Source: Candidatus Kaistia colombiensis
GTDB taxonomy: Bacteria > Pseudomonadota > Alphaproteobacteria > Rhizobiales > Kaistiaceae
Assembly (NCBI GenBank): GCA_029203105.1
Contig: CP119318.1
Span: forward strand, 2,556,501-2,620,500
DNA length: 64,000 bases
Reading direction: 5' to 3'
Below the pieces are notes generated by a model. The model had not been told where the DNA came from, made no database searches, and saw nothing but the letters and a program-made list of their open reading frames with translations. The translations under genes and the position numbers were made by a program. Of this stretch, positions 17,656 to 25,793 are shown one piece after another. Each line of letters starts with the position of its first letter. Within the stretch, counting starts at the first letter, position 1.

Positions 17656-18606
17656 TTACGAGATGCCGCGACCGGCCGTGAAGCGACGGGCGCGGAATTG
17701 GAGAGCCGTGTCGGCCAGTCCGACCACGGCCATGATGCCGAGCGGCAGCAGGAACACGAAGCTGACGGCATAGACCAGGAAGAGCAGCAGCGGCCGCGCC
17801 GCCTTGCCGATGAGCATCGCGTGCAGCAGCCCGAAGCCGGTCAGCGCGAAGGCGAAGCCCATGGCGCCGGCGAAGGCGCCGGCGATCTGGCCGGGGACGC
17901 CGGGCGTCAGGCTGACGACAAAGGCGATGCCGAAAATCAGCGCGGCCGACTGCGGCAGAACCACGGTCCAGAGCGGCGTCCACGTACGCGTCAGGAGACC
18001 GGACATGCGGGCGATCCGCGCACCGAGCCAGGTGGCGAGCACGAGAATGCCCAATGTCAGGCTGGCAGAGGTGAACGGCATCAGCGCGATGTTGAAGCGG
18101 ACAAGCGGCTCGATCTCGGCCTCGGTCGGCACCATGCCGTCGGTCGCCGATTGCGCCAGCCAACTCTTGAGCACGGTCACCGTCTGGCCGATCAGCGCCT
18201 CGGGATCGTAGCCGAGCAGGAAGCCGGTGACGACGACGGCGGCGCCGGTGACGAGGGTGGCGCGCACCAGCACGCCATCCAGCGGAAACCACTGGCGCCC
18301 ATCGGGCGCGGCTTCGACGGGCCGCGACAGGCCGACGAGATGCGCCGCCCAGGCGACGGGCGCCGCGAACAGGATGAAATAGAGGCCGCCGGCGAGATGG
18401 CCGATGGCGAGGCCGATCATCGCCGACGCGAGGGCGGCGGCCGCGGCGGCGGAATAGGTGCCGAATCCGAGCCCGGCAATGGCGATCGGCAACGGCGACA
18501 GAATGAAGAGGGGGAAGGCGAGGGCAGTCCCGCTGACGAGCCCGGCAAACAGCAGCGCTGCCGCCAGTCCGGCTCCAAGGCCAATCAGGATGTTCCGCAT
18601 CGACAT
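17656..18606 (-). CDS. DUF2232 polytopic membrane protein
   Basis: 316 residues. Eight or so hydrophobic segments, e.g. LIGLGAGLAAALLFAGLVS, AAAAAALASAMIGLAIGHLA, YFILFAAPVAWAAHLVG, ATLVTGAAVVVTGFLLGY. Matches the DUF2232 family, found between rpsR and rplI in many Hyphomicrobiales, function unknown; its location inside a ribosomal operon is the only hint. Start at ATG 18606 rather than 18672, because the first membrane helix begins just after it. Separated from rpsR by 218 bases that contain stable hairpins, so its expression may be uncoupled from S18. Confidence 0.85.
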   Translation of the reverse strand: MSMRNILIGLGAGLAAALLFAGLVSGTALAFPLFILSPLPIAIAGLGFGTYSAAAAAALASAMIGLAIGHLAGGLYFILFAAPVAWAAHLVGLSRPVEAAPDGRQWFPLDGVLVRATLVTGAAVVVTGFLLGYDPEALIGQTVTVLKSWLAQSATDGMVPTEAEIEPLVRFNIALMPFTSASLTLGILVLATWLGARIARMSGLLTRTWTPLWTVVLPQSAALIFGIAFVVSLTPGVPGQIAGAFAGAMGFAFALTGFGLLHAMLIGKAARPLLLFLVYAVSFVFLLPLGIMAVVGLADTALQFRARRFTAGRGIS

Positions 18607-18730
18607 GATATCTCGCTGTCCCGCTTCGAGAGCGGTTAGAGGCAGGTCACGGGAAGCCCGGCCGTACCCCAACCAAGTCTTGCCTTTTCAGGCGTTGGAA
18701 AGTCTTGCCTCATGGAGGCATTCGATCTTC

Positions 18731-18819
18731 TGCCCCGAAGGGCGGTGTCGGACCGGCGTCGAGCGTCGGTCCGACGAATTCGCTCGGTCGCCATCGGAGA
18801 CGAAAGTCTCCGGCGACCG
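18731..18819. promoter_or_regulatory. Tandem hairpins between rpsR and DUF2232
   Basis: Hairpin 1: 18785-18791 plus 18795-18801 pair with 18806-18812 plus 18813-18819, a 14-bp stem with a 3-base bulge and GAAA loop. Hairpin 2: perfect 9-bp stem 18747-18755 with 18767-18775. A smaller GCCC/GGGC stem lies at about 18732-18743. Neither large hairpin has a T tract. Could attenuate or process the operon mRNA after rpsR; inferred from structure only. Confidence 0.5.
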
Positions 18820-18824
18820 CGATC

Positions 18825-19088
18825 TTACTTGATCACGTAGGGCAGCAGGCCGAGGAAGCGGGCGCGCTTGATCGCCTGGGCGAGTTCGCGCTGCTTCTTG
18901 GCGGAGACCGCCGTGATGCGGGACGGAACGATCTTGCCGCGCTCGGAAATGTAGCGCTGCAGGAGACGCACGTCCTTGTAGTCGATCTTCGGCGCGTTCG
19001 GGCCGGAGAACGGGCAGGTCTTGCGGCGACGGAAGAACGGCGGCGACGGGCCGCCAGCGGAGGTGCTGGTGGTGCCGATCTCAGCCAT
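18825..19088 (-). CDS. rpsR: 30S ribosomal protein S18
   Basis: 87 residues, typical length. bS18 binds 16S rRNA with S6 in the platform. Landmarks: [51 protein letters not shown] and [14 protein letters not shown]. The N-terminal 15 residues are a Ser/Thr/Gly extension common in alphaproteobacteria. The start codon overlaps the TAA stop of rpsF by one base, so the two are translationally coupled. Confidence 0.98.
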   Translation of the reverse strand: MAEIGTTSTSAGGPSPPFFRRRKTCPFSGPNAPKIDYKDVRLLQRYISERGKIVPSRITAVSAKKQRELAQAIKRARFLGLLPYVIK

Positions 19089-19580
19089 TATTCAGCCGCT
19101 CCTTCAGATTCTTCCGAGCGCGGACGGCGCTCGCCACGGAAACCGCCGCCGGCGCCGCCTTCACGGTCGCCACGGAAGCCGCCGCCACCACCGAAGCCGC
19201 CACGCGGACGGTCGCCACGGTCGCCGAAGCGGCCGCCACGGTCGCCATCGTCACGATCGCGCTTCTGCAGCATAGCGGACTGGCCTTCCTCATGCGCCTC
19301 GACCTTGAGGGTCAGGATGCGGAGGACGTCCTCGTTCATGCGCATGCTGACGCTCCAGCTCGGCCATGGCGGCGGCCGGAGCTTCGATGTTCATCAGCGT
19401 GTAGTGCGCCTTGCGGTTCTTGCGAATGCGGAACGCAACAGACTTCAGGCCCCACTGCTCGATCTTGCCGACCGTGCCGCCATTGGCCTCGATCAGGCCC
19501 TTGAACTGCTCGGTAAGTGCTTCGACCTGCTGTGCGGACACGTCCTGTCGCGACAGAAATACGTGCTCATAAAGCGGCAT
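19088..19580 (-). pseudogene. rpsF: 30S ribosomal protein S6, frameshifted, with RGG-rich tail
   Basis: bS6 begins [20 protein letters not shown] and continues normally to MAELERQ; then one extra base near 19346 moves the reading frame. The second frame resumes immediately with [16 protein letters not shown], the expected next S6 segment, so removing one base restores a protein of about 163 residues. Core S6 features ([19 protein letters not shown]) are intact. The C-terminal about 55 residues are rich in Arg, Gly and Asp (e.g. [20 protein letters not shown]). The start at 19580 is the ATG before MPLYEH. A sequencing indel is the simplest explanation. Downstream rpsR overlaps its stop codon. 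Confidence 0.9.
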
Positions 19581-19791
19581 GATTGCCCTTCCTTTTTCTT
19601 TCCCAGCGCCAAGCCTCACCGAAGCCTTCGAGAAAGGCTGATCGGTACGAACTTCGAGAGCGGAGACACGGGAAGACGGGATGCTGTGATCCCTACGGCT
19701 TGCGCCGCCTTCCGTTCAACCCCCGGCCGGGTGTCGATACGACGGGCGGTGCATATACGGGAAGCGTCCGAAAGGCAAGGCCTTGGCGGGC

Positions 19792-20670
19792 TTATCCTGC
19801 TCGGCCGGCGTCGATCCGGTCCAGTCGGGCGATCGCCTCGTCCGGCAGGACCAGCGCCGCGACGGCGAGGTTTTCGCGCAGATGCGCGACGGAGGAAGTG
19901 CCGGGGATCAGCAGGATGTTGGGCGAGCGGCGCAGCAGCCAGGCGAGCGCCACCTGCATCGGCGTGGCGTCGAGACGCGCGGCGACCTCGTTCAACGTCG
20001 ACGATTGCAGCGGGCTGAAGCCACCGAGCGGGAAGAACGGCACATAGGCGATGCCGTCGCGGGCGAGATCGTCGATCAGCGCGTCATCGGCCCGGTGCGC
20101 CAGATTGTACTGGTTCTGCACGCAGACGATATTGGCGATCTTCCGGCCTTCGGCGATCTGGGTCGGGGTGACGTTGCTGAGGCCGATATGGCGGATCAGG
20201 CCGTGGCGCTGCAACTCGGCCAGCACCGTCAGCGTCGGCTCGATCGAGCCCTCGGCCGGACCGTGCGTGTCGAACATGATGCGCAGGTTGACGACCTCCA
20301 GCACGTCGAGGCCGAGATGGCGCAGATTGTCGTGCACGGCCGCCTTCAGTTCATCCGGGGCGTAGGCCGGCAGCCACGATTTGTCCGCTCCGCGCCGGGC
20401 GCCGATCTTCGTCACCAGCACCAAATCGTCCGGATAAGGATGGAGAGCCTCGCGGATCAGCAGGTTGGTGACGTGCGGCCCGTAATAGTCGCAGGTATCG
20501 ATGTGGTTGACGCCCTGCGCGATCGCCTCGCGCAGCACGGCGAGCGCGGCGTCATGATCCCTAGGCGGACCGAAGACGCCGGGCCCGGTAAGCTGCATGG
20601 CGCCATAGCCGAGGCGCTTCACGGTGCGGTCGCCGAGCGTGTAGGTGCCGGCTGCGTCGAGATTGGACAT
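19792..20670 (-). CDS. Aldo/keto reductase, YdbC/PdxI-like
   Basis: 292 residues, TIM-barrel aldo/keto reductase. HIDTCDYYG carries the catalytic Asp and Tyr, LVTKIG the Lys. The usual His position reads VVNLRIM, i.e. the His is replaced as in the E. coli YdbC (PdxI, pyridoxal reductase) subgroup, which it also resembles in GPAEGSIEPTLTVLAELQRHGL and HIGLSNVTPTQ. NADPH-dependent reduction of an aldehyde, possibly pyridoxal, is therefore likely but unproven. First gene after the rpsF promoter region; it starts the non-conserved block between rpsF and fabD. Confidence 0.9.
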   Translation of the reverse strand: MSNLDAAGTYTLGDRTVKRLGYGAMQLTGPGVFGPPRDHDAALAVLREAIAQGVNHIDTCDYYGPHVTNLLIREALHPYPDDLVLVTKIGARRGADKSWLPAYAPDELKAAVHDNLRHLGLDVLEVVNLRIMFDTHGPAEGSIEPTLTVLAELQRHGLIRHIGLSNVTPTQIAEGRKIANIVCVQNQYNLAHRADDALIDDLARDGIAYVPFFPLGGFSPLQSSTLNEVAARLDATPMQVALAWLLRRSPNILLIPGTSSVAHLRENLAVAALVLPDEAIARLDRIDAGRAG

Positions 20671-20822
20671 GGTCTGTCTCCTTCTGGGATGACGCAGAGA
20701 TAGATGGTGCCGGCCCTGACAATAGTCCGGTACAATCGGAACGAGCTGTGCGGCCCGGCGCGCCTGAGCCTCCTATCGGGATTTCCACGCCGGCTTTGCA
20801 TTCTTCCCGGTTTCGTCGACCG

Positions 20823-20840
20823 GTTTCACATGGGTGTCAT
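20823..20840 (+). promoter_or_regulatory. PHO-box-like PhoB site upstream of the alkaline phosphatase
   Basis: Two 7-bp half sites spaced by 4 bases: GTTTCAC ATGG GTGTCAT, against the PhoB consensus CTGTCAT N4 CTGTCAT (4 of 7 and 6 of 7 matches). The site lies 62 bases before the ATG of a phosphatase gene. Location plus pattern suggest phosphate-starvation control. Confidence 0.45.
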
Positions 20841-20902
20841 GCGCAGCTTTTAGGCCCGGTCCGTTGGCCGCTGCGCGGTCCCCCATTTTGAAGAGGCTCC
20901 CG

Positions 20903-22657
20903 ATGCGCAAATTGCTGTTCACGCTCGCTGCGACGACCATGCTCGCCGGCACGGCACAGGCGACCACGGTCTATCCACTGGATCGCGCCACGATTCTCGC
21001 CGGCTCTCCGTTCGACTTCAAGGTCGAGTTCACCGAGACGGTGAAGACCGAGGACATCAAGATCACGGTCAATGGCCAGGACTACAAGACGGTCTTCGGT
21101 TCGGAAGCGGCCTTCACCGAGACGGAACTGGGCAAGGACGACAAGAAGCTCGGCTCCGCCGTGATCCTGCGCAAGCTCGTGCTCGCCACCCCGGGTGACT
21201 ACACCGTCGAGGCCTCGGCCGGCGGCGAGATCAAGTCCGTGACGTGGAACGTCTACGGCACGGCCGAACAGCCCAAGGTCAAGAACGTCATCTTCCTGCT
21301 CGGCGACGGCCTGTCGGTCGCGCATCGCACCGCGGCGCGAATCATGGCCAAGGGCATGACCGAGGGCAAGGCAGATGGCCGCCTCGCCATGGATGACCTC
21401 GACCACATGGCCTTCATCGGCACTTCGTCGACCGAAGCGATCGCCACCGACAGCGCCAACACGATGTCGGCCTACATGACCGGCCACAAGACGGCCGTGA
21501 ACGCGCTTGGCGTCTACGCCGACCGCACGCCGGACACCCTGGACGACCCGAAGGTCGAGACGCTGGGCGAGGCGCTCCGTCGCCAGACCAAGAAGTCGAT
21601 CGGCATCGTCACGACGTCGGAACTGCAGGACGCGACCCCGGCCGCCGTGGTCTCCCATACCCGCAAGCGCGCCGACAAGGCCGAGATCACCGGCATGATG
21701 TTCGACGTCCAGCCGGAAGTCGTGCTCGGCGGCGGCTCGGCCTACTTCCTTGGCAAGGCGACGCCCGGCTCCAAGCGCAAGGACGACAAGGACTACATCA
21801 AGCAGTTCCAGGACGCCGGCTACACGCTGGCGACCGACAAGGCGGAACTCGAGAAGGCGGCCGGCACCAACACCGGCAAGATCCTCGGCCTGTTCCACAC
21901 CGGCAACATGGACACGCTGCTCGACCGCAAGTTCCTGAAGAAGGGCACTGTTGAGAAGTTCCCGAATCAGCCCGGCCTCGTCGAGATGACGGAAACCGCG
22001 CTGGCCGAGCTCTCGAAGAACCCCGAGGGCTTCTTTCTGATGGTCGAGGGCGCGAACATCGACAAGATGTCCCATCCGCTCGACTGGGATCGCGCCATCG
22101 TCGAAACCATCGAGTTCGACAAGGCGGTGGGTGCGGCCCGCGCCTTCGCCGAGAAGAACCCGGACACGCTGATCATCGTCGCCGGCGACCATACCCATGG
22201 CGTTTCGATCATCGGCACGGTCGATGACGACAAGCCCGGCACCGAGATGCGCGAGAAGGTCGGCACCTACGCCGACGCCGGATTCCCGAACTACACGCAT
22301 GAAAACAAGGACGGCTACCCGGACCGCGTCGACGTCTCCCGCCGCCTGTTCCTCGCCGCCAACAATGGCCCGGATCACTACGAGACCTTCCGTCCGAAGC
22401 TCGATGGCCCGTTCGTGCCGGCCGTGCAGAACGAGAAGAAGGAATACGTCGCCAACGAAGCCTACAAGGACGTTCCCGGCGCCGTCTTCGTCCAGGGCAA
22501 CATCCCGAAGGAAGGCGATAGCGGCGTTCACGCCGTCGACGACGTCGTCCTGCAGTCGACCGGCCCCGGCTCGGAAGGCTTCAAGGGCTACATGGAGCAG
22601 AGCGACGTCTATCGCGTGATCGTCGACGCGCTGGCGCTCGCGCCTGCCAAGCAATAA
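20903..22657 (+). CDS. Secreted alkaline phosphatase (PhoA superfamily) with N-terminal beta domain
   Basis: 584 residues. Signal peptide MRKLLFTLAATTMLAGTAQA, then a beta-sandwich-like domain of about 100 residues (VYPLDRATILAGSPFDFKVEF onwards in part), then the alkaline phosphatase domain from about residue 130 (NVIFLLGDGLSVAHRTAARI with the metal-binding Asp). Nucleophile Ser184 sits in TDSANTMSAYMTG; further metal ligands in GANIDKMSH and IVAGDHTHG. It probably releases phosphate from organic esters in the periplasm. A signal-peptide-based start at 20903 with AAGAGG upstream is preferred. Codon use is strongly C/G-ended, suggesting high expression. PHO-box-like site upstream; monocistronic. 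Confidence 0.93.
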   Translation: MRKLLFTLAATTMLAGTAQATTVYPLDRATILAGSPFDFKVEFTETVKTEDIKITVNGQDYKTVFGSEAAFTETELGKDDKKLGSAVILRKLVLATPGDYTVEASAGGEIKSVTWNVYGTAEQPKVKNVIFLLGDGLSVAHRTAARIMAKGMTEGKADGRLAMDDLDHMAFIGTSSTEAIATDSANTMSAYMTGHKTAVNALGVYADRTPDTLDDPKVETLGEALRRQTKKSIGIVTTSELQDATPAAVVSHTRKRADKAEITGMMFDVQPEVVLGGGSAYFLGKATPGSKRKDDKDYIKQFQDAGYTLATDKAELEKAAGTNTGKILGLFHTGNMDTLLDRKFLKKGTVEKFPNQPGLVEMTETALAELSKNPEGFFLMVEGANIDKMSHPLDWDRAIVETIEFDKAVGAARAFAEKNPDTLIIVAGDHTHGVSIIGTVDDDKPGTEMREKVGTYADAGFPNYTHENKDGYPDRVDVSRRLFLAANNGPDHYETFRPKLDGPFVPAVQNEKKEYVANEAYKDVPGAVFVQGNIPKEGDSGVHAVDDVVLQSTGPGSEGFKGYMEQSDVYRVIVDALALAPAKQ

Positions 22658-22756
22658 TCCGCCGGCCTTTGGCTGCCCTCTGAAATCCAGGCTTCGGGCG
22701 CAAGCGCCCGGAGCCGACACGATTGAGGCTTGGATCTGTTTCATGGGTCCGCAGCC

Positions 22757-22887
22757 CTTCACCTCTCCCTGAGGGAGAGGTCGGCTCGAAGAGCCGGGTG
22801 AGGGGTTAGGGAACCATCCGGAGAGGCCGTAAACCCTCACCCGCCGGCCTTCGGCCGTTGACCTCTCCCTCAGGGAGAGGTGAGAGG
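22757..22887. repeat. Composite palindromic repeat, family A copy 3
   Basis: Begins CTTCACCTCTCCC, GGGAGAGG and ends CCTCTCCCTCAGGGAGAGGTGAGAGG, with internal hairpins GGCTCGAAGAGCC and CCGGCCTTCGGCCG. It is the same design and core as 6096-6226, inverted in part. Sits between the alkaline phosphatase gene and the ABC operon. Confidence 0.8.
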
Positions 22888-22937
22888 GCACAGCTTTCCC
22901 GGGCGAAGCCGGTCCTTTCACCAGAAGGAACCACCGG

Positions 22938-23402
22938 ATGGTCCTGGTTTGGATTTCGCGGCGCGAGGCGCTGCTCTCGGGTCTCGCTGCGCTGGCCGCC
23001 CCCGCGATCCTGGCGGGGCCCGCGCTCGCCGCCCTGCCGACACTCACCTTCGACGAGCTCTATGGCTCCGTCGGCGTCCTCGGCCTGACCTTCTCCGACA
23101 AGGTCAAGCAGTTGGCCGGCCAGAAAGTGACGATGCGCGGCTTCATGGCGCCGCCGCTGAAGGCCGAGGCCGACTTTTTCGTCCTGACCGAAATCCCGAT
23201 GTCGCTCTGCCCATTCTGCTCGTCGGACGCCGACTGGCCCGACAACATCATCGTCGTCTATCTCGGCGCGAAGCAGACTTTCGTGCAGCCGAACGCCGTG
23301 ATCGAGGTAGCGGGCGTGCTCGAATACGGCTCGTGGACCGATCCCGAGACCGGCTTCGTCAGCCTGCTGCGGCTGCGCAACGCCAGCTTTGGCGAAGTCT
23401 AG
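22938..23402 (+). CDS. Secreted small protein with CxxC, DUF3299-like, first gene of ABC operon
   Basis: 154 residues. The N-terminus ISRREALLSGLAALAAPAI resembles a Tat signal (twin Arg) or a Sec signal, with cleavage near ALA-ALP. The mature part has an OB-like layout: VTMRGFMAPPLKAEADFFVL followed by PMSLCPFCSSDADWPDNI with a CxxC. General resemblance to DUF3299-type lipoproteins that accompany MacB-like ABC transporters in zinc-regulated clusters of pseudomonads; I place the relationship by context and layout, not by a search. The gene ends 4 bases before the ATPase start, so is in the same transcript. Role may be metal or ligand binding in the periplasm. Confidence 0.65.
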   Translation: MVLVWISRREALLSGLAALAAPAILAGPALAALPTLTFDELYGSVGVLGLTFSDKVKQLAGQKVTMRGFMAPPLKAEADFFVLTEIPMSLCPFCSSDADWPDNIIVVYLGAKQTFVQPNAVIEVAGVLEYGSWTDPETGFVSLLRLRNASFGEV

Positions 23403-23406
23403 CCCG

Positions 23407-24120
23407 ATGCTCGGATTGCACCTCGAACGCCTCGCCGTTTCGTTTCCGGGATTGCCGACGCCGGTCCTCTCGATCCCGCAGCTGGAAGTCCCGCCTGGCG
23501 CCCGCGTTGCCGTTACCGGGCCGTCCGGCTCCGGCAAGAGCACGCTCGTCAATATCGTCACCGGGCTGGAACGCGCGACACAAGGCGTCGTGCGCTGGCG
23601 CGACACCGACATCGCGACGCTCCCCGAATCGAGGCGCGACGCCTGGCGGGCCGAGAATGTCGGTCTGGTGATGCAGGATTTTCATCTCTTTCCCGGCCTC
23701 TCGGCGCTCGAAAACGTGCTGTTGCCCGTCCGGCTGCGCGTCCGCGGCGTCGCTTCGCATATCGACAGGGCGCGGGAGCTGATGCGCCGGGTCGGGCTTG
23801 CCCGGCACGACCAGTCGATCACCACCATGTCGCGTGGCGAGATGCAGCGCGTCGCTGTCGCCCGCGCGCTGTTGCGCAAGCCGGGCGTCATCATCGCCGA
23901 CGAGCCGACCGCGAGCCTCGACCCGGAGAGCGGCGCGGTCGTGGCCGATCTCCTGCTGGAACTGGCCGGCGAGGAGGGGGCAACGCTGCTGGTCGTCTCG
24001 CATGACGCGCGGCTGGTCGAGCGCATGGACCGCCGTATTCGCCTCGTCGCGGGCCGGATCGTTGCCGAGCCCACCGGAGACTCGCCCACCGGAGCCTTGC
24101 CTGGAGACCTGGTCGCATGA
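23407..24120 (+). CDS. ABC transporter ATP-binding protein (MacB/LolD class)
   Basis: 237 residues from ATG 23407. Walker A GPSGSGKST, Q-loop MQDFHLFPGL, signature SRGEMQRVAVARAL (deviating from LSGGQ at two positions), Walker B IIADEPTASLD, and H-loop SHD. Class features fit the type VII (MacB/FtsE/LolD) ATPases that drive mechanotransmission rather than substrate pores. The upstream in-frame TTG overlaps the previous gene and is not used. The stop overlaps the next start in ATGA, so ATPase and permease are translationally coupled. Confidence 0.93.
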   Translation: MLGLHLERLAVSFPGLPTPVLSIPQLEVPPGARVAVTGPSGSGKSTLVNIVTGLERATQGVVRWRDTDIATLPESRRDAWRAENVGLVMQDFHLFPGLSALENVLLPVRLRVRGVASHIDRARELMRRVGLARHDQSITTMSRGEMQRVAVARALLRKPGVIIADEPTASLDPESGAVVADLLLELAGEEGATLLVVSHDARLVERMDRRIRLVAGRIVAEPTGDSPTGALPGDLVA

Positions 24121-25430
24121 TTCGCTTCGTTTTCGCCGATCTCCGTCGCCTCTGGGCCGGATCGCTTGTTGTCATCCTGCTGGTGGCGCTGGCGACCGCG
24201 CTCGGCATGGCCGTGACGCTGCAGGAGCGGGCGCTGCGCCTCGGCAGCGCGCGGGCCGCCGACAAGTTTGATCTCGTCGTCGGCGCTGCCGGCAGTGAGA
24301 CGCAATTGGTGCTCTCGTCGGTCTTCCTGCAGGCGGCACCCTTGCCGCTGGTGCCGGGCAAGGTGCTGCACGATCTCGCCGAGGATCCGCGTGTCAGCTG
24401 GGCGGCGCCAGTCGGCTTCGGTGACTCGTTTGATGGCAACCCGATCGTCGGCACCACCACCGCGCTGATCGACGGCGCAGGCGGCGGGTTGGCCGAGGGG
24501 CGCGCTTTCACCGCCGGTGCCGAAGCCGTCATCGGCTCCGCCGTGGCGCTGAAGCTAAGCCAGGACGTGAAGCCGATGCACGGCATGCCGGGCGAGGGGG
24601 GCCATACCCATGCCGAGATCGCCTATCGCATCGTCGGCCGAATGCTGCCGACCGGCACGCCCTGGGACCGCGCCATCCTGGTGCCGATCGAGGCGGTCTG
24701 GGGCATTCACGGCATGGAGGCCGCGCACGAACCGCAAGCCGCCGACCATGACCACGACCATGATCACGACGCGGAAGCCGATCCCGCGCATGCAGTGGAA
24801 TCGGATCACGGCCCCGAGGCGGGCCATGACGCCGGGAATCACGATCATGCCGGAGCCCAACCGGCAGCGCTCGGCGGACCGTGGAGCGAGACGACGCCCG
24901 GCGTGCCGGCCATCCTCGTCAAGCCGAAGACGTTCGCGGATGCCTACAAGCTGCGCGCGCAGTATCGTGCCAGTGGCACATTGGCCGTCTTTCCGGGTGA
25001 GGTACTGACCAACCTTTACGTCACGCTGGGCGACGCCAAGAAGGTGCTGAGTGCGGTGGCGATCGGCGCGCAGGCGCTGGTGGCCGCCGCCATCGCGCTG
25101 GTGACGATCGTGCATGTCGGGCAGCGCCGTCGCCAGATCGGCGCGCTGCGGGCGCTCGGCGCGCCGCGCCTGGCCCTGTTCGGCATCGTGTGGACGGAGC
25201 TGTTCGCGCTCGTCGCCGTGGGCATCCTTGCCGGCTGCGCGCTCGGCTATGGCGCGGCGCGTTTCCTGTCGGCGCTGTTCACCCGCGAGAATGGCGTCGT
25301 GCTGCCGGTCGGCTTCGCACCGGTCGATTGGCTGCTCATCGCCTCGCTGCTGGGCGTCGCGGCCATTCTGGCGGCGATTCCCGCCGTGATGGCCTATCGC
25401 CAGCCGCCGGCGGCGGCGTTGCGCGCCTGA
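24117..25430 (+). CDS. FtsX-like ABC permease with His-rich periplasmic loop
   Basis: 437 residues. MacB/FtsX topology: one N-terminal membrane helix (residues about 10-35), a large periplasmic domain, then three C-terminal helices (IGAQALVAAAIALVTIVHVG; ELFALVAVGILAGCALGYGA; WLLIASLLGVAAILAAIPAV). Within the periplasmic domain residues 210-249 carry a very His-rich insert (DHDHDHDHDAEADPAH..., then HGPEAGHDAGNHDHAG), including four consecutive Asp-His pairs. Such a loop suggests binding of Zn or another transition metal. Forms a complete type VII transporter with 23407-24120 and probably the secreted protein at 22938. Zur- or metal-regulated clusters of the same make-up are known in Pseudomonas; no Zur box could be recognised here. 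Confidence 0.9.
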   Translation: MIRFVFADLRRLWAGSLVVILLVALATALGMAVTLQERALRLGSARAADKFDLVVGAAGSETQLVLSSVFLQAAPLPLVPGKVLHDLAEDPRVSWAAPVGFGDSFDGNPIVGTTTALIDGAGGGLAEGRAFTAGAEAVIGSAVALKLSQDVKPMHGMPGEGGHTHAEIAYRIVGRMLPTGTPWDRAILVPIEAVWGIHGMEAAHEPQAADHDHDHDHDAEADPAHAVESDHGPEAGHDAGNHDHAGAQPAALGGPWSETTPGVPAILVKPKTFADAYKLRAQYRASGTLAVFPGEVLTNLYVTLGDAKKVLSAVAIGAQALVAAAIALVTIVHVGQRRRQIGALRALGAPRLALFGIVWTELFALVAVGILAGCALGYGAARFLSALFTRENGVVLPVGFAPVDWLLIASLLGVAAILAAIPAVMAYRQPPAAALRA

Positions 25431-25448
25431 GGGCTTGAGGCCGTATCT

Positions 25449-25793
25449 TCAGCTGGTGGTGATGGCGTTGACGACGATCATCATCGCGATGCCGGCCGCC
25501 GTCAGGAGAAGGCCGAGCATGAAGTGATTCTTGGCGCGCAGGTAAACCGGGATTTCGAGGGAGTCGATCCTCAGCATTTCGGCGAGCGCCACGATCTGCA
25601 GGGCAATGCCGATCCCGAGGGCGGCGGCCTCGAAATAGTCCGTCGGCATCCAGGGCGAATCGTCGGTCGCCCATCGCACGGTGAAGCCGAGCGAGAAGCC
25701 GATGACGATGCCGATCGCGGTCAGCGATCCGTTGCGGAAGGTCGAATCGATTCGCGGCGTCGGCTCGCGCTGGCTGTTCGATTCCGTTGCCAT
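25449..25793 (-). CDS. Small three-helix membrane protein, unknown
   Basis: 114 residues from ATG 25793, which has GGAGG 8 bases upstream. A charged N-terminus (MATESNSQREPTPRIDSTFR) is followed by three hydrophobic stretches: LTAIGIVIGFSLGFTVRWA, YFEAAALGIGIALQIVALAE, and FMLGLLLTAAGIAMMIVVNA. No family recognised. Convergent with the permease gene (18 bases between stops) and divergent from the MFS gene. Confidence 0.75.
   Translation of the reverse strand: MATESNSQREPTPRIDSTFRNGSLTAIGIVIGFSLGFTVRWATDDSPWMPTDYFEAAALGIGIALQIVALAEMLRIDSLEIPVYLRAKNHFMLGLLLTAAGIAMMIVVNAITTS

Noticed and set aside
19581..19791. S6:S18 autoregulatory RNA motif in the rpsF leader
   Set aside because: The only hairpin I see (19623-19628 with 19634-19639) does not show the CCG-bulge layout of the known motif; needs a covariance-model search.
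20837..23047. A very long open frame antisense to the alkaline phosphatase gene
   Set aside because: Its residues (many Arg, Gly, Val, Ala, no family motifs) follow from the strong C/G third-base bias of the sense gene; the sense strand has full active-site motifs.
22938..23402. Zur-box upstream of the ABC operon
   Set aside because: No AT-rich dyad of the alphaproteobacterial Zur type was visible in 22888-22937, so regulation by Zur is left as a hypothesis only.
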